From: Salmonirosea aquatica | GTDB lineage: Bacteria; Bacteroidota; Bacteroidia; Cytophagales; Spirosomataceae | Direction of reading: 5' to 3' | DNA length: 64,000 nt | Assembly (NCBI RefSeq): GCF_009296315.1 | Contig: NZ_WHLY01000002.1 | Coordinates: forward strand, 1,922,001-1,986,000 | In this document: in pieces, positions 27,772-37,616 of the stretch | How the letters are laid out: the number at the start of each line of letters is the position of its first letter | Numbering within the stretch: the first letter of the stretch is position 1 | The notes under the pieces: generated by a model | The model's database searches: none | What the model saw: the letters and a program-made list of their open reading frames with translations, nothing else | Told to the model about the DNA's origin: nothing | Made by a program: the position numbers and the translations under genes

Positions 27772-29274
27772 CTAGGCCAAAATCGGCTGGATTACTTTTC
27801 CGGCCACATCCGTGAGCCGGAAATTCCGTCCCTGGAAGGGGTAGGTGAATGTCTCATGATCAAAACCCATCAGATGAAGGATAGTGGCCTGTAGGTCGTG
27901 GACGTGGGTTTTGTCTTTCGCCCCATAGTAGCCGAGCTCATCCGTTTCACCGTAGCTGAAGCCCTGCTTCACGCCACCGCCCGCCATCCAAACCGTAAAC
28001 GCTTCCAGATGGTGGTCGCGTCCCATAAAGGGCAGTACCTGTCCGTTGCGGTTTTCCTGCATGGGCGTCCGGCCAAATTCTCCGCCCCATACGACGAGGG
28101 TTTCGTCCAATAGGCCGCGCATTTTCAGGTCCTTCAACAGGCCCGCCACCGCCTGATCCGACTGACGGCATTTCTCGTGCAGGCCGATCTCGATGGCTCC
28201 GTCGGCACTCGTGCCATGGGTATCCCAGCCCCAGTCGAAAAGCTGCACGAAACGCACGCCATTTTCAACCAGTTTGCGGGCCAACAGGCAATTCATGGCA
28301 AAGGTACCCTCCCCAGGTTTGACGCCATACATATCCAGAATGTACTGCGGTTCCGTAGAAACATCCATCACCTCCGGCACGGACATCTGCATCCGAAAAG
28401 CCATTTCGTACTGACTGATGCGCGTCAGAATTTCGGGATCCTGTACTTCTTCGTAGGTCTGGCGGTTGATTTCATTGATAGCCTCAATCGTCTGTTTACG
28501 GATATTTCGATTCATCCCACTCGGATCCGACACATACAGCACTGGGTCGCCACCCGTGCGGCACTGCACCCCCTGGTACACACTGGGCAAAAATCCACTT
28601 CCCCATACGCTCTTGCCCGCATCAGGCTGCTTGCCGCCCGATGCCAGCACGATGAAGCCCGGTAAATTCTGATTTTCAGAACCCAGTCCATATACCGACC
28701 AGGCTCCCAGACTCGGGCGACCCAATCGGGCGCTACCCGTGTGCATCAGTAGCTGGGCGGGGGCGTGGTTGAACTGATCGGTATACATCGCCTTCAGAAA
28801 CGTCACCTCGTCTGCCACTTCCTGCAGGTAGGGTAGGTAGTCGGACAGCCAAGCTCCGGACTGTCCGTACTGGGCAAAGCGTCCCTGCGGACCGAGCATC
28901 TTGGGTACCCCTTGGATAAAAGCGAACTTCTTGCCTTCCAGAAATTCTGCCGGACAGTCCTGACCATGATACTTCACGAGTTCAGGCTTATAATCGAAAA
29001 GCTCCAGCTGGGAAGGCGCCCCTGCCATATGGATGTAAATCACCCGCTTGGCTTTGGGCGCAAACTGAGGCATACGTACCGCCATCGGGTTATCGGGCAG
29101 GGCCGGGGCAGCGGCTTCGGTACCTGAGGTACTACAGCTACCCAGCAGGGAACCCAATCCAATAGCGCCCAGACCGAACCCACATTCTTTCAGGAAATGC
29201 CGACGGGTCTGACGCTGTAGTTCAGCGTGCTGGAGTTCTTTGAATAGGTTGTTCATGGTGTTCATAGGATGCAA
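27772..29274 (-). CDS. DUF1501 protein, Tat-exported lipoprotein
   Basis: A 500-residue member of DUF1501, a family of the alkaline phosphatase/sulfatase-like fold abundant in Planctomycetes and Verrucomicrobia. The N-terminus has the twin-arginine motif RRHFLK and then a hydrophobic stretch ending in LLGSC, so it is likely a Tat-exported lipoprotein. Conserved segments seen include HMAGAPSQLELFDYKP, PHGTS-like WDTHG and VVWGGEFGRTP with GRDHH, which probably hold metal ligands. ATG starts at 29274, 29265 and 29256 are all in frame. It lies 86 bp after the Gfo/Idh gene. DUF1501 proteins are nearly always paired with PSD1-type cytochromes, as here. The reaction is not known. Confidence 0.9.
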   Translation of the reverse strand: MHPMNTMNNLFKELQHAELQRQTRRHFLKECGFGLGAIGLGSLLGSCSTSGTEAAAPALPDNPMAVRMPQFAPKAKRVIYIHMAGAPSQLELFDYKPELVKYHGQDCPAEFLEGKKFAFIQGVPKMLGPQGRFAQYGQSGAWLSDYLPYLQEVADEVTFLKAMYTDQFNHAPAQLLMHTGSARLGRPSLGAWSVYGLGSENQNLPGFIVLASGGKQPDAGKSVWGSGFLPSVYQGVQCRTGGDPVLYVSDPSGMNRNIRKQTIEAINEINRQTYEEVQDPEILTRISQYEMAFRMQMSVPEVMDVSTEPQYILDMYGVKPGEGTFAMNCLLARKLVENGVRFVQLFDWGWDTHGTSADGAIEIGLHEKCRQSDQAVAGLLKDLKMRGLLDETLVVWGGEFGRTPMQENRNGQVLPFMGRDHHLEAFTVWMAGGGVKQGFSYGETDELGYYGAKDKTHVHDLQATILHLMGFDHETFTYPFQGRNFRLTDVAGKVIQPILA

Positions 29275-29360
29275 AATAGCAGTGTTTTGCCATTTTATAT
29301 GCGGAAAGGGTACCCTGTTCTACGGACATTCCGCCGATACCGGGCGGGCTGATGCTTAGC

Positions 29361-30692
29361 CTAGATTTTAATGCCCCAGGTATCGTTCATAGAACGACCC
29401 AGCAAGGCGTTTGCTTCGCTGTCATTTTTAAAACTTTCTTTCTTGGGATTCCATTGCAAAGGGCGTTTCAATTGGTAGGCAATATTGCCAATGTTGCATA
29501 CAGTGGCCGTGCGGTGGCCAATCTCCACATCACAGATCGGCTTGCTACGGTTCCGCATGGCATCCAGAAAATCCTTGTAATGGTTTTCACTTTTGTAGAC
29601 ATGCTTCTCCGTTTCACCAATCACTTTGTCTTTTAAAGACGCCGGCGTGGTCTCCAGTTTTTTACGCTGTACCTTCAGATCTCCCTCGGTACCTATAAAA
29701 TGAATCGCATTGTTCCAGTCCCACTTCTCGTGAGTCATCGTAATGCCATTGTCGTAGCGGTAGGTCAGGAAAGGATGCTCTTTGCCATCGGGAGCGATTA
29801 CTTCTACCGGACCACTGTCGTCCATATCCAGCGACCACTGTACGATGTCGAACATGTGCGCTCCCCAATCAGTCACCATGCCGCCACCAAACTCTTTATA
29901 AAGTCGCCAATTGGGAAATACGTCCTTGGTGATGGGCGGCGCGAGTTCGGAGTTGAAGTTAACCGGCGCATTGGGGCCGAGCCAGGCAGTCCAATCGAGC
30001 CCGGCGGGAATAGGCTCGGCGGGTAAGGTGTAAGGTACGGGCGGCGGGCCCACGTTCACTTTGATGTGCTTAATATCCCCGATGTAGCCATTGCGGATCA
30101 GCTCCGCCGTTTGGCGGAACTCCGGCCACGAGCGCTGCATGCTACCCGTCTGGAAAACGCGTTTATGTTTACGCGCCGCGTCGACCATAGCCCTACCCTC
30201 GCGCACGGTGAGTGCCAGTGGTTTTTCACAATAAATATCCTTTCCGGCCTCAGCCGCCCGAACGGCCGCAGCGGCATGCCAGTGGTCGGGCAGCGCAATC
30301 ACCACCGCATCCACATCCTTACGGGCCAGCAACTCCCGGAAATCGTTATAAACCGGGATATCAGAATAGCTCCCAGCCTCGGTATTTTTTTCATAGTGTG
30401 TCTTGATCCGGTCCAGTGTCAGCTGGGCTTTGTCTTTATAGACTTCACTTAGGGCCACAATGCGGGCCTCACCGGTGGATAGAAAGGAATTCGTGAGCCC
30501 CCGCCCCTGTTTACCGGTACCGATGAAACCCAATGAAATCATATCACTAGGTGCGAGGTACCTTGAACCATCGGTGCGCTTTCCGCCCAGGACAAACCGC
30601 GGTATGATCATGAAACCGGCCGCTGCGGCAGTAGCTTTTCCAACAAAGCCCCGGCGGGAAATCGCATTCTTGTTTTCTTCGTTCATTGTCAT
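29361..30692 (-). CDS. Gfo/Idh/MocA-family oxidoreductase, Tat-exported
   Basis: A 443-residue NAD(P)-dependent sugar oxidoreductase-like protein. It opens with a twin-arginine signal (SRRGFVGKATAAAAGFMI), so it is exported folded, probably with bound cofactor. The Rossmann domain follows with GFIGTGKQGRGL near residue 54 and the family motif CEKPLALT near residue 155. The C-terminal half is the usual beta-sheet domain, with WGAHMFDIVQWSLDMD holding the conserved histidine. Exported members of this family act on glycan-derived sugars in other bacteria. It starts 61 bp after the dihaem-type gene and is in the same operon. Substrate unknown. Confidence 0.9.
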   Translation of the reverse strand: MTMNEENKNAISRRGFVGKATAAAAGFMIIPRFVLGGKRTDGSRYLAPSDMISLGFIGTGKQGRGLTNSFLSTGEARIVALSEVYKDKAQLTLDRIKTHYEKNTEAGSYSDIPVYNDFRELLARKDVDAVVIALPDHWHAAAAVRAAEAGKDIYCEKPLALTVREGRAMVDAARKHKRVFQTGSMQRSWPEFRQTAELIRNGYIGDIKHIKVNVGPPPVPYTLPAEPIPAGLDWTAWLGPNAPVNFNSELAPPITKDVFPNWRLYKEFGGGMVTDWGAHMFDIVQWSLDMDDSGPVEVIAPDGKEHPFLTYRYDNGITMTHEKWDWNNAIHFIGTEGDLKVQRKKLETTPASLKDKVIGETEKHVYKSENHYKDFLDAMRNRSKPICDVEIGHRTATVCNIGNIAYQLKRPLQWNPKKESFKNDSEANALLGRSMNDTWGIKI

Positions 30693-30753
30693 ACTCTGTT
30701 AAGGGAAAGGAAGATAATGGATTTAAGATTCTGGGATTTTCCGGATGCTAAAA

Positions 30754-33498
30754 CTACTCTTTAGTCACTACCTCATCCAGATTCAACAGCACATTGGCCG
30801 ATACGGTCAGAGCCGCCAGTTCGGGAGACTTGCGCTTGCCGTAAGTCAGGAGGCTATCTATTTCGTTGGGTTTGGACTGGAATTCCTTCAGAGCTTTCTG
30901 GTACACATTCAACAGCACACCCAGGCTTTGCTGCTGCATGGGTTTGTAGGTCAGTTTATGGTACCCTACCTGTAGCTGCTGCGCAGGGGTTTTTCCTTTC
31001 TGTTTCATGTATACGGCCAGCCGCTGAGCCGTTTCCAGATAAACCGGATCATTCAAAGTGACCAGCGCTTGCAGGGGAGTGTTGGTACGGATGCGCCGCG
31101 ACTGGCAAAACTCCCGGCTCGGCGCATCGAAGGTTGTCATGGAGGGGTAGGGTGCGGTGCGTTTCCAGTACGTATACAATCCGCGCCGGTAGCGGTCCTC
31201 GCCTTCACTCAGTTTCCACGATTCGCCATTATAAGGCGAAAGCCAAATTCCCGACGGCTGCGGTGGCATTACCCCCGGACCGTACATTTTGTGCGAAAGA
31301 AGACCACAAACGGCTAATGCCTGGTCGCGGACCTGCTCGGCACTCAGCCGAACGCGCGGACCGCGGGCGAGCCAATTGTTATAAGGATCCTTTTCCAACT
31401 TCTTTTTGTCCGTCTCCGAACTCTGGCGGTAGGTAGCCGACAGCACCATTTTCTTCAGGAGCTGCTTGGTACTCCACCCGTAGTCTTCCATATACGCAAC
31501 GGCCAGCCAGTCGAGCAGCTGGCGGTGAGTAGGTTCGCTGCCCTGCGAGCCGAAATCTTCCTCAGTTTCCACGATACCCAACCCAAACAACTGCGCCCAC
31601 AGACGGTTCACCATGACCCGGGCCGTGAGGGGGTTGTCGCGACTGGCAATCCAACGGGCCAGGCCAAGGCGGTTGGCGGGGGTACCCTTGGGCAGTTTGC
31701 CAAAGGAAGCCGGAATGCCAGGTTTGACTTCTTTGCCATGCACCAGCCAGTTGCCCCGCTCAAATACATGGGTTTTCCGGGCCAGATTATCTTTTCCCTC
31801 CCAAAGAACGGGGGTACTTTCGGCGCGACCTTTCAATACCTGTACATACTCCCTCACAACGTCGGGATACTCCGGCTCATCCTGTCCGGGCAGGGCTTTT
31901 TGAAAAGCGACCCATTTGATTTGTACGAATTTTTCCGGATTCTTTGGGCTGTCAAAAGCCATATAAAGGGAATGGGTACCCTTGATAGCTGGTAACGAAA
32001 TTATCAGGATTGTATCCCGTTTGGGAATCGGAGTCTTATGCAGTAACTCGCCGCCCAATGAGTCCAGATGCAAGGACATCACGGCCCCTTCCGCTCCCGT
32101 CGAAACAGCCATCAGCATCCATTCCTTCCCGGTGAGAGGTACCGACTTGATCCGGGCCGAACCCTGATCCTGTCCGCCGTAGTACTTGGCGTCCAACAGA
32201 GATGATTTGACGTATTCGTCAAAATCGTGTGAATTGATTTTAGGCTCCATGACCCGCACAAACTGCGCCACATCCTTAGCCTGCCCGGGAGCACGTTGAC
32301 TCACCCAGGTCTTCAACCGCTCCACGCGGGCTGAATCTTCCCCTTTGTAAATGCGCAAGGTCGGCGTATCGCTCGTGACGTCCTCATCGCGGGTATTATT
32401 GAAGTACGCCATGTACTTATAGTAGTCGTCGTGGGGAATCGGGTCGTAGGGATGGCTGTGGCACTGCACGCAGCTGAAAGTAGTGCCCTGCCAAACCTCC
32501 CAGGTGGTGTTCACACGGTCGATCTGGGCGGCTACTCTGAACTCCTCGTCCACGGTACCTCCCTCATCGTTGTTCATGGTGTTGCGGTGAAAACCCGTGG
32601 CAATCAGCTGCTCGTCCGTTGGAATCCCCGTTTTGGGGTCTTTCAGCAAATCACCGGCCAACTGCTCCACCGTGAACTGGTTGAAGGGCTTGTCGTCATT
32701 GAACGCCTTGATCACGTAGTCGCGGTAACGCCAGATACTCCGGCCGGGATCACGCTCGTAGCCTTTGGTATCGGCATAGCGGGCCAGGTCCATCCACATA
32801 GCCGTCCAGCGTTCGCCATAAGCAGGGGATTTCAGAAGCCGATCCACCACTTTTTCGTAAGCATCCGGCGACTTATCCCGGATATACGCCTGCGCCTCCT
32901 GCTCGGTAGGTGGCAAACCCGTCAGGTCCAGGCTCACGCGGCGGATCAGCGTGGCCCGGTCGGCTTCCGGTGCAGGAGACAGTTTTTTCTCTTTGAGTTT
33001 TTTGAGCACAAAATGATCGATCTCATTCCTGGGCCACTGCATGTCTGCCTTGTTGCCCAGGCCCAATTTGGCCCACAGACCACCCACCGAAGGTACCTCG
33101 GGACGTTCGACCCGCTCGTAAGACCAGTGATTGCCCCACTTCGCTCCCTGGTTGATCCACTTTTTCAAGGTACCTACCTCTTCGTCGGTCAGGCCGGGTC
33201 CTTTACGGGGCATGCGTTCGTCGGGATCCTTGCTCAGGATGCGCCGGATCATTTCACTGCCGTCGGCATCGCCACGTACGACGGGACGCTTACCCGATTT
33301 GCCGGGTTCCAGCATTTCATTTTCGAACAGAAAACTGACATTGCCTGCCTTCTTGACGCCTCCGTGGCAGGCCATGCAGTTTTTGTTCAGGATAGGCTTG
33401 ACGTCTTCATTGTAGTCAACTTCCTTTTCAAAAAGCCCCAGCCACGACGACAGCAGCACAACGGCCCCTATTCCCACTACACTGTATATGGCTTTCAT
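30754..33498 (-). CDS. PSCyt1-DUF1549-DUF1553 (PSD1) protein with two haem motifs
   Basis: A 914-residue exported protein, first gene of the locus. I start at 33498, where MKAIYSVVGIGAVVLLSSWL forms a signal or anchor; the frame from 33567 adds residues with no such character. Residues 28-120 are a planctomycete cytochrome C domain with CMACH at 41-45 and DERMPRKGPGLT near 94. DUF1549 (PSCyt2) follows from about 155, with a second haem-type motif CVQCHSHPYDP at 343-347. DUF1553 (PSD1) fills the last 270 residues (NRLWAQLFGLGIVETEEDFG; MVLSATYRQSS). A galectin-like insert is possible around 430-540. Such proteins are a hallmark of Planctomycetes, of unknown function, and are coupled with DUF1501. 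Confidence 0.9.
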   Translation of the reverse strand: MKAIYSVVGIGAVVLLSSWLGLFEKEVDYNEDVKPILNKNCMACHGGVKKAGNVSFLFENEMLEPGKSGKRPVVRGDADGSEMIRRILSKDPDERMPRKGPGLTDEEVGTLKKWINQGAKWGNHWSYERVERPEVPSVGGLWAKLGLGNKADMQWPRNEIDHFVLKKLKEKKLSPAPEADRATLIRRVSLDLTGLPPTEQEAQAYIRDKSPDAYEKVVDRLLKSPAYGERWTAMWMDLARYADTKGYERDPGRSIWRYRDYVIKAFNDDKPFNQFTVEQLAGDLLKDPKTGIPTDEQLIATGFHRNTMNNDEGGTVDEEFRVAAQIDRVNTTWEVWQGTTFSCVQCHSHPYDPIPHDDYYKYMAYFNNTRDEDVTSDTPTLRIYKGEDSARVERLKTWVSQRAPGQAKDVAQFVRVMEPKINSHDFDEYVKSSLLDAKYYGGQDQGSARIKSVPLTGKEWMLMAVSTGAEGAVMSLHLDSLGGELLHKTPIPKRDTILIISLPAIKGTHSLYMAFDSPKNPEKFVQIKWVAFQKALPGQDEPEYPDVVREYVQVLKGRAESTPVLWEGKDNLARKTHVFERGNWLVHGKEVKPGIPASFGKLPKGTPANRLGLARWIASRDNPLTARVMVNRLWAQLFGLGIVETEEDFGSQGSEPTHRQLLDWLAVAYMEDYGWSTKQLLKKMVLSATYRQSSETDKKKLEKDPYNNWLARGPRVRLSAEQVRDQALAVCGLLSHKMYGPGVMPPQPSGIWLSPYNGESWKLSEGEDRYRRGLYTYWKRTAPYPSMTTFDAPSREFCQSRRIRTNTPLQALVTLNDPVYLETAQRLAVYMKQKGKTPAQQLQVGYHKLTYKPMQQQSLGVLLNVYQKALKEFQSKPNEIDSLLTYGKRKSPELAALTVSANVLLNLDEVVTKE

Positions 33499-33907
33499 AT
33501 TCCTGTTTTTCGATCTGATTCCTTGATTGATGACTGCTAAGCCTTTGAAAGATACCGGTTTTTTCACCCGGCCGATTCCTAGCAGTAAAGTAGTATTCCG
33601 TTTTTATTTAACGTGACAATCCCCTAAATCATTCGGATTTTTTCAAAAAGCTCCTTAGTACCCAGCCATCGATACTCCTAGCAGTATTCAGCTAGTATCA
33701 CTATACCCGCTTATTTTATCACTTTTTCTTTTGTTGTGTATATATCACATTATCAGACGATTCAAAGTAATTATGTCCCTTACTAATTATTTTTCAGGTA
33801 TAGTTTCTTTTCTTTCAAATATTATTTGATAAGTACAATTTAATTTGGCGAAACATAGTTAAAACATACTATATCAATCTGTTTAGTTAAAATTTTATTA
33901 AAAAATA

Positions 33908-33939
33908 TTTGGCGTATTATTGTTTTGGCAATACATTTG
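33908..33939 (+). promoter_or_regulatory. Putative promoter of the second SusC/SusD operon
   Basis: TTTG (33908-33911), 20 bp, TACATTTG (33932-33939): a near-ideal Bacteroidota promoter. The transcript would begin near 33946, giving a leader of about 430 bases. Confidence 0.6.
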
Positions 33940-34241
33940 ATCTGTTGTTTTAGAAACGACCTACTTCCAAGCAAGTGAGCAGTACTTCCAGCCGCACTCG
34001 AAGTATTGCCGGGAAGCGAGATGAATAGGTTGGGATCGACCCGTGAACCCCTATCCGGTTCATGTGAAAGGTACCCCTTATATTTCTTACTTCCGTGTAC
34101 AACCGTTTATGGCTTTTTCAAGAGCCGGTAATTTCATTTTACCGCCAATGGAAATCTTTGTTGTCACTTTTTTATAAAACACCGGAGGAATGCGCGCAAA
34201 TCGCCTGAGAAAAACATTCCGACCTCGCTACTAAACCTCCC

Positions 34242-34322
34242 TGAAATTATGGCTGTGGGGTTCACTCGCAAGTGTGTGCGGCCCACGAGCAAGTGATCAG
34301 CCACAGCCATAATTTCACTTTT
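34242..34322 (+). promoter_or_regulatory. Large hairpin in the susC leader, possible attenuator
   Basis: Perfect 17-bp arms (34242-34258 with 34301-34317) enclose 42 bases, followed by CTTTTT. The loop holds two near-identical 12-mers, CACTCGCAAGTG (34263-34274) and CACGAGCAAGTG (34284-34295). It ends 51 bp before the SusC start, where a conditional terminator or RNA-binding site would control the operon. Confidence 0.6.
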
Positions 34323-34373
34323 TCCGGATTAACCAATCCAAATCATTTTTTAACCTAAAACGTAAAATCGCAG

Positions 34374-37300
34374 ATGAGGAAAACTGTACTAGCAATCCTA
34401 TTGGGCTGTATATGTTCGACGATGAGCCTGGCGCAGGTCCGTCAGTTGAGCGGCAAGATCACGGCCGTCGAGGACGGCGCCGGTTTGCCGGGAGCCTCGT
34501 TAATCTACAAAGGAACCAACATTGGGGCCAATGCCGACGCGGATGGCAATTTCAAGATGACTGTACCCGACGATGGTACGCTAGTCGTGTCGTTTGTAGG
34601 GTTTCTTACACAAGAACTTCCCATCGGCAACAAAACTACCTTCGATATCAAGCTCACCGCCGACACCCGGCAACTTGCCGAGGTCGTCGTTACGGCTTTC
34701 GGTATCGAGCGTGAGAAAAAAGCCCTGGGTTATAGCGTTCAGGAGGTAAAAGGCAGCAGCCTGACCGAATCGCGCTCTACGAACGTTGCCAACGCCTTGT
34801 CGGGAAAGGTAGCCGGTGTTCGCATTCAATCCAACGGCGGCCCCGGCAGCGGCTCTACCATTCAGATTCGGGTTCCTCTTCTATTTCGGGAAACAACCAA
34901 CCGCTGATTGTCATCGACGGGGTACCCATGGATCAAAATGCCAGCAAGCAGTTTGGCGGCGGGATTTCGGAAATGAATCCTGACAACATCAAGGAGATGT
35001 CGGTACTGAAAGGCCCCAATGCCGCTGCCCTCTACGGGTCGCGCGCCGCTAACGGGGTAATCCTGATCACGACCAAGAATGGCCAGGGTACCAAAGGCCT
35101 GGGCATTGATTTCAATTCCAACGTGACTTTCGAGCGCCCCTGGATCAAGCCTGATTTCCAGAATACCTACGGCGGAGGCAATGGTTACCGTACCTGGTAC
35201 AGCGACGGCTGGAGCGGCTCGATCACCGACCCCACCGAGATTCAGCAGTACCGCGCCGTATATGATTCAAAGTACCCCCTGGCGGGTTCGGCCGGAACGG
35301 ACGAAAGCTGGGGTGCCCCCATGGACGGACGCCTCGTGCGGCAGTGGTGGACAGGTACCGATGTAGCTCCGCTCACGCCACAGCCCAACAACTGGGATGA
35401 GTACTGGAACACCGGTTCGACGGTCAATAATAGCCTGGCTCTTTCGGGTGGCAACGACAAGGGTTTTTTCCGCCTGGCGCTAGGCCGCGTGGATCAGAAG
35501 GGCATCATGTATTACAATGATTACCACCGGAATAACGTCCGCATCAATTCGGGGTACAACCTAGCCAAAAACCTGAACATCACGATGTCGGGTGAATATG
35601 TCAATACGGGTGCAAGAAACCGCAGCTATACCTCGGGTCAGCAATTTATCTGGTCGCACAGGAGCGTTTCGTGGGCGCAGTTGCGTGATTATGAGCAATA
35701 TCAGGATGTACACATCCAGCGGGCGGTAGCTGGACAAACACCAGATAACGATCCTCCCAACTGGCAGCATACGTTTTTTACTAATCCCTATTATACAGAA
35801 AAAAATCTGCCGAATGGAAATACCAAAGATCGTCTGTTGGGCAACATTGCACTTAATTACAAGATATTGCCTTCGCTGAGTCTGATGGTACGCTCGGGAA
35901 CGGATTTGTGGACGGACACCCAAATCAACGTAGCGAACTTTGAACGTACCCGCAATGGCAACACAACGCCCGGCGCGTATAGTGAAACCGTGACCCGCAG
36001 TCAGGAAACCAATCACGATTTTATTTTTACCTTCAATAAGGACATTACGCCCGACTTCACCACCACGGTGCAGTTTGGTGGCATCGACCGCATCAACTAC
36101 TACAAGCGCAACTACTTCAACGTCGGCGCGCTGGTAGTGGATGGAATCTATAATGCGGGCAACTCCGTTCCCAGCCGCAACACCATTGAAAGCTCGATTC
36201 GTAAATCAGAAGTACAGAGCCTTTTCGCTGCGGCCAACTTCGGCTGGCGCGACATGGTATTCCTGGATTTGACGGCCCGCAATGACTGGTCGAGCACGCT
36301 CCCGAGCAGCGCCCGCTCTTACTTCTATCCTTCGGCCTCTGTAAGTGCCGTGGTCACCGACCTGCTGAATGTGCAAAGCGACGTGTTGACCTTTGCTAAG
36401 GTACGGGCCAGTTTGGCCCAGGTAGGAAACGACGCCGATCCTTACCAGCTGGCTCAGACCTTCATTTCCAGCGGATCGTGGAATGGCTCATTGCCCAAAT
36501 TTGCCGAGAGCGTTTCGATCGCTAACTCTTCCCTGAAACCTGAGATCACGACGGGTCTCGAATTTGGGGCCGATTTGCGCTTCTTCCGTGGCAAGGTAGG
36601 TTTGGATGCCACCTATTATGAGCAAACCACCCGCAATCAGATTCTGGGAGTAGAGATTTCGAAGGCTAGTGGCTACGACCGCCGTATTCTGAACGCCGGA
36701 GAAATCACCAACAAGGGGATAGAGCTAACTATTTCGGGAACTCCCATCAAACTGGACAATGGTTTCTCGTGGGATGTGTCGCTCAACTATGCCCGCAACC
36801 GCAACAAGGTAGTGTCGCTCGCCGAAGGACTGACGACTTACATCCTGGCTTCGCAGCGGGGCATGACCTCGGAAGCCCGGGTAGGCCAGCCCTATGGTAC
36901 TCTTTACGGGGTAGCCTTTGAGAGATCACCGGATGGGGAAATCGTCTACGGCGACAATGGATTACCCCTGCGCCAGGCTACCCAGCAGATTATCGGCAAT
37001 ATTCAGCCCAAGTTCACAGGTGGTATGCTGAATACTTTCAACTTCAAAGGCTTTACGCTTACAGCTCTGCTGGATGTACGGATGGGAGGTGATGTCTACG
37101 ATGAAGGTACAGGTACAGGTCGCTGGACCGGTCAATACGCCGAAACAGCCCTGGGTCGCGAAGAAGGAGTGATTGGCAAGGGTGTACGTAAAATTACTTC
37201 CGCGGACGGCTCCGTGAGCTACGTACCCAACGACATCATCGTGACGGCCAATCAGATGTATGGCTACAATAACCCCCGCAACTACCATGAGGCGGCTATC

Positions 37301-37549
37301 TTCGACGCCAGCTACGTGAAATTACGTGAACTGTCGCTGGGTTATAACATCCCGGTATCACTGGTGAAAAAGTTGCATCTTCAATCAGCTAAGTTGTCGC
37401 TGGTAGGACGTAACGTGTGGATGATTTTCAAGAACACACCCCACGTGGACCCAGAATTCGACTCCAAGGGTGGAAATGCCCAGGGCTTTGGTTACGGTGA
37501 GCTACCCAGCTCGCGCAGTCTGGGCATGAACCTGTCGCTATCGTTCTAA
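34374..37549 (+). pseudogene. SusC/RagA TonB-linked transporter, split by a -1 frameshift
   Basis: A SusC-type outer membrane receptor of about 1058 residues if read through. Frame one (34374-34907) gives the signal peptide ending SLAQ, the CarboxypepD-reg-like domain and the first part of the plug, up to STIQIR. There the frame breaks: at GGG 34870-34872 one G appears to be missing, since adding one base restores GSSSISGNNQPLIVIDGVP and joins to the second frame (ATG at 34928, ending 37549) with SRAANGVILITTKNGQG and a full barrel. Both halves are otherwise intact with no other stop. It could be a recent inactivating mutation, a slippage-based switch, or a sequencing error in a homopolymer. 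Cotranscribed with SusD, 67 bp downstream. Confidence 0.85.
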
Positions 37550-37551
37550 AA

Positions 37552-37589
37552 AAGCCATTGGCTGGTAGCTATCAGCTAATGGCTTCATT
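37552..37589 (+). terminator. Hairpin between susC and susD
   Basis: Twelve-base arms (37552-37563 with 37574-37585, one G-T pair) and a short T run just after the susC stop. It may lower or process transcription between the two genes. Confidence 0.5.
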
Positions 37590-37616
37590 TTAACCTACTC
37601 TCTCAAAACTTACGAT

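Larger units (their letters stand above)
33499..34373. other. Divergent intergenic region between two carbohydrate-type operons
   Basis: No gene is supported here. The first 400 bases are AT-rich. The region carries a good promoter for the rightward operon (33908-33939), and a leader of over 400 bases with hairpins at 33980-34008 (arms CAGTACTTC/GAAGTATTG), 34044-34062 (TGAACC/GGTTCA) and a large one at 34242-34317. The promoter for the leftward operon must lie here too, but I could not pin it down. Confidence 0.6.

Noticed and set aside
32431-33540. 369-codon open frame antisense to the PSD1 gene
   Set aside because: It is the complement of a gene with clear haem and DUF1549 motifs; its protein has no family signature.
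33960-34080. Possible intron or tRNA-like remnant with GGTTCA stem
   Set aside because: No tRNA cloverleaf or group II intron core could be built; the hairpins fit better as part of the susC leader.
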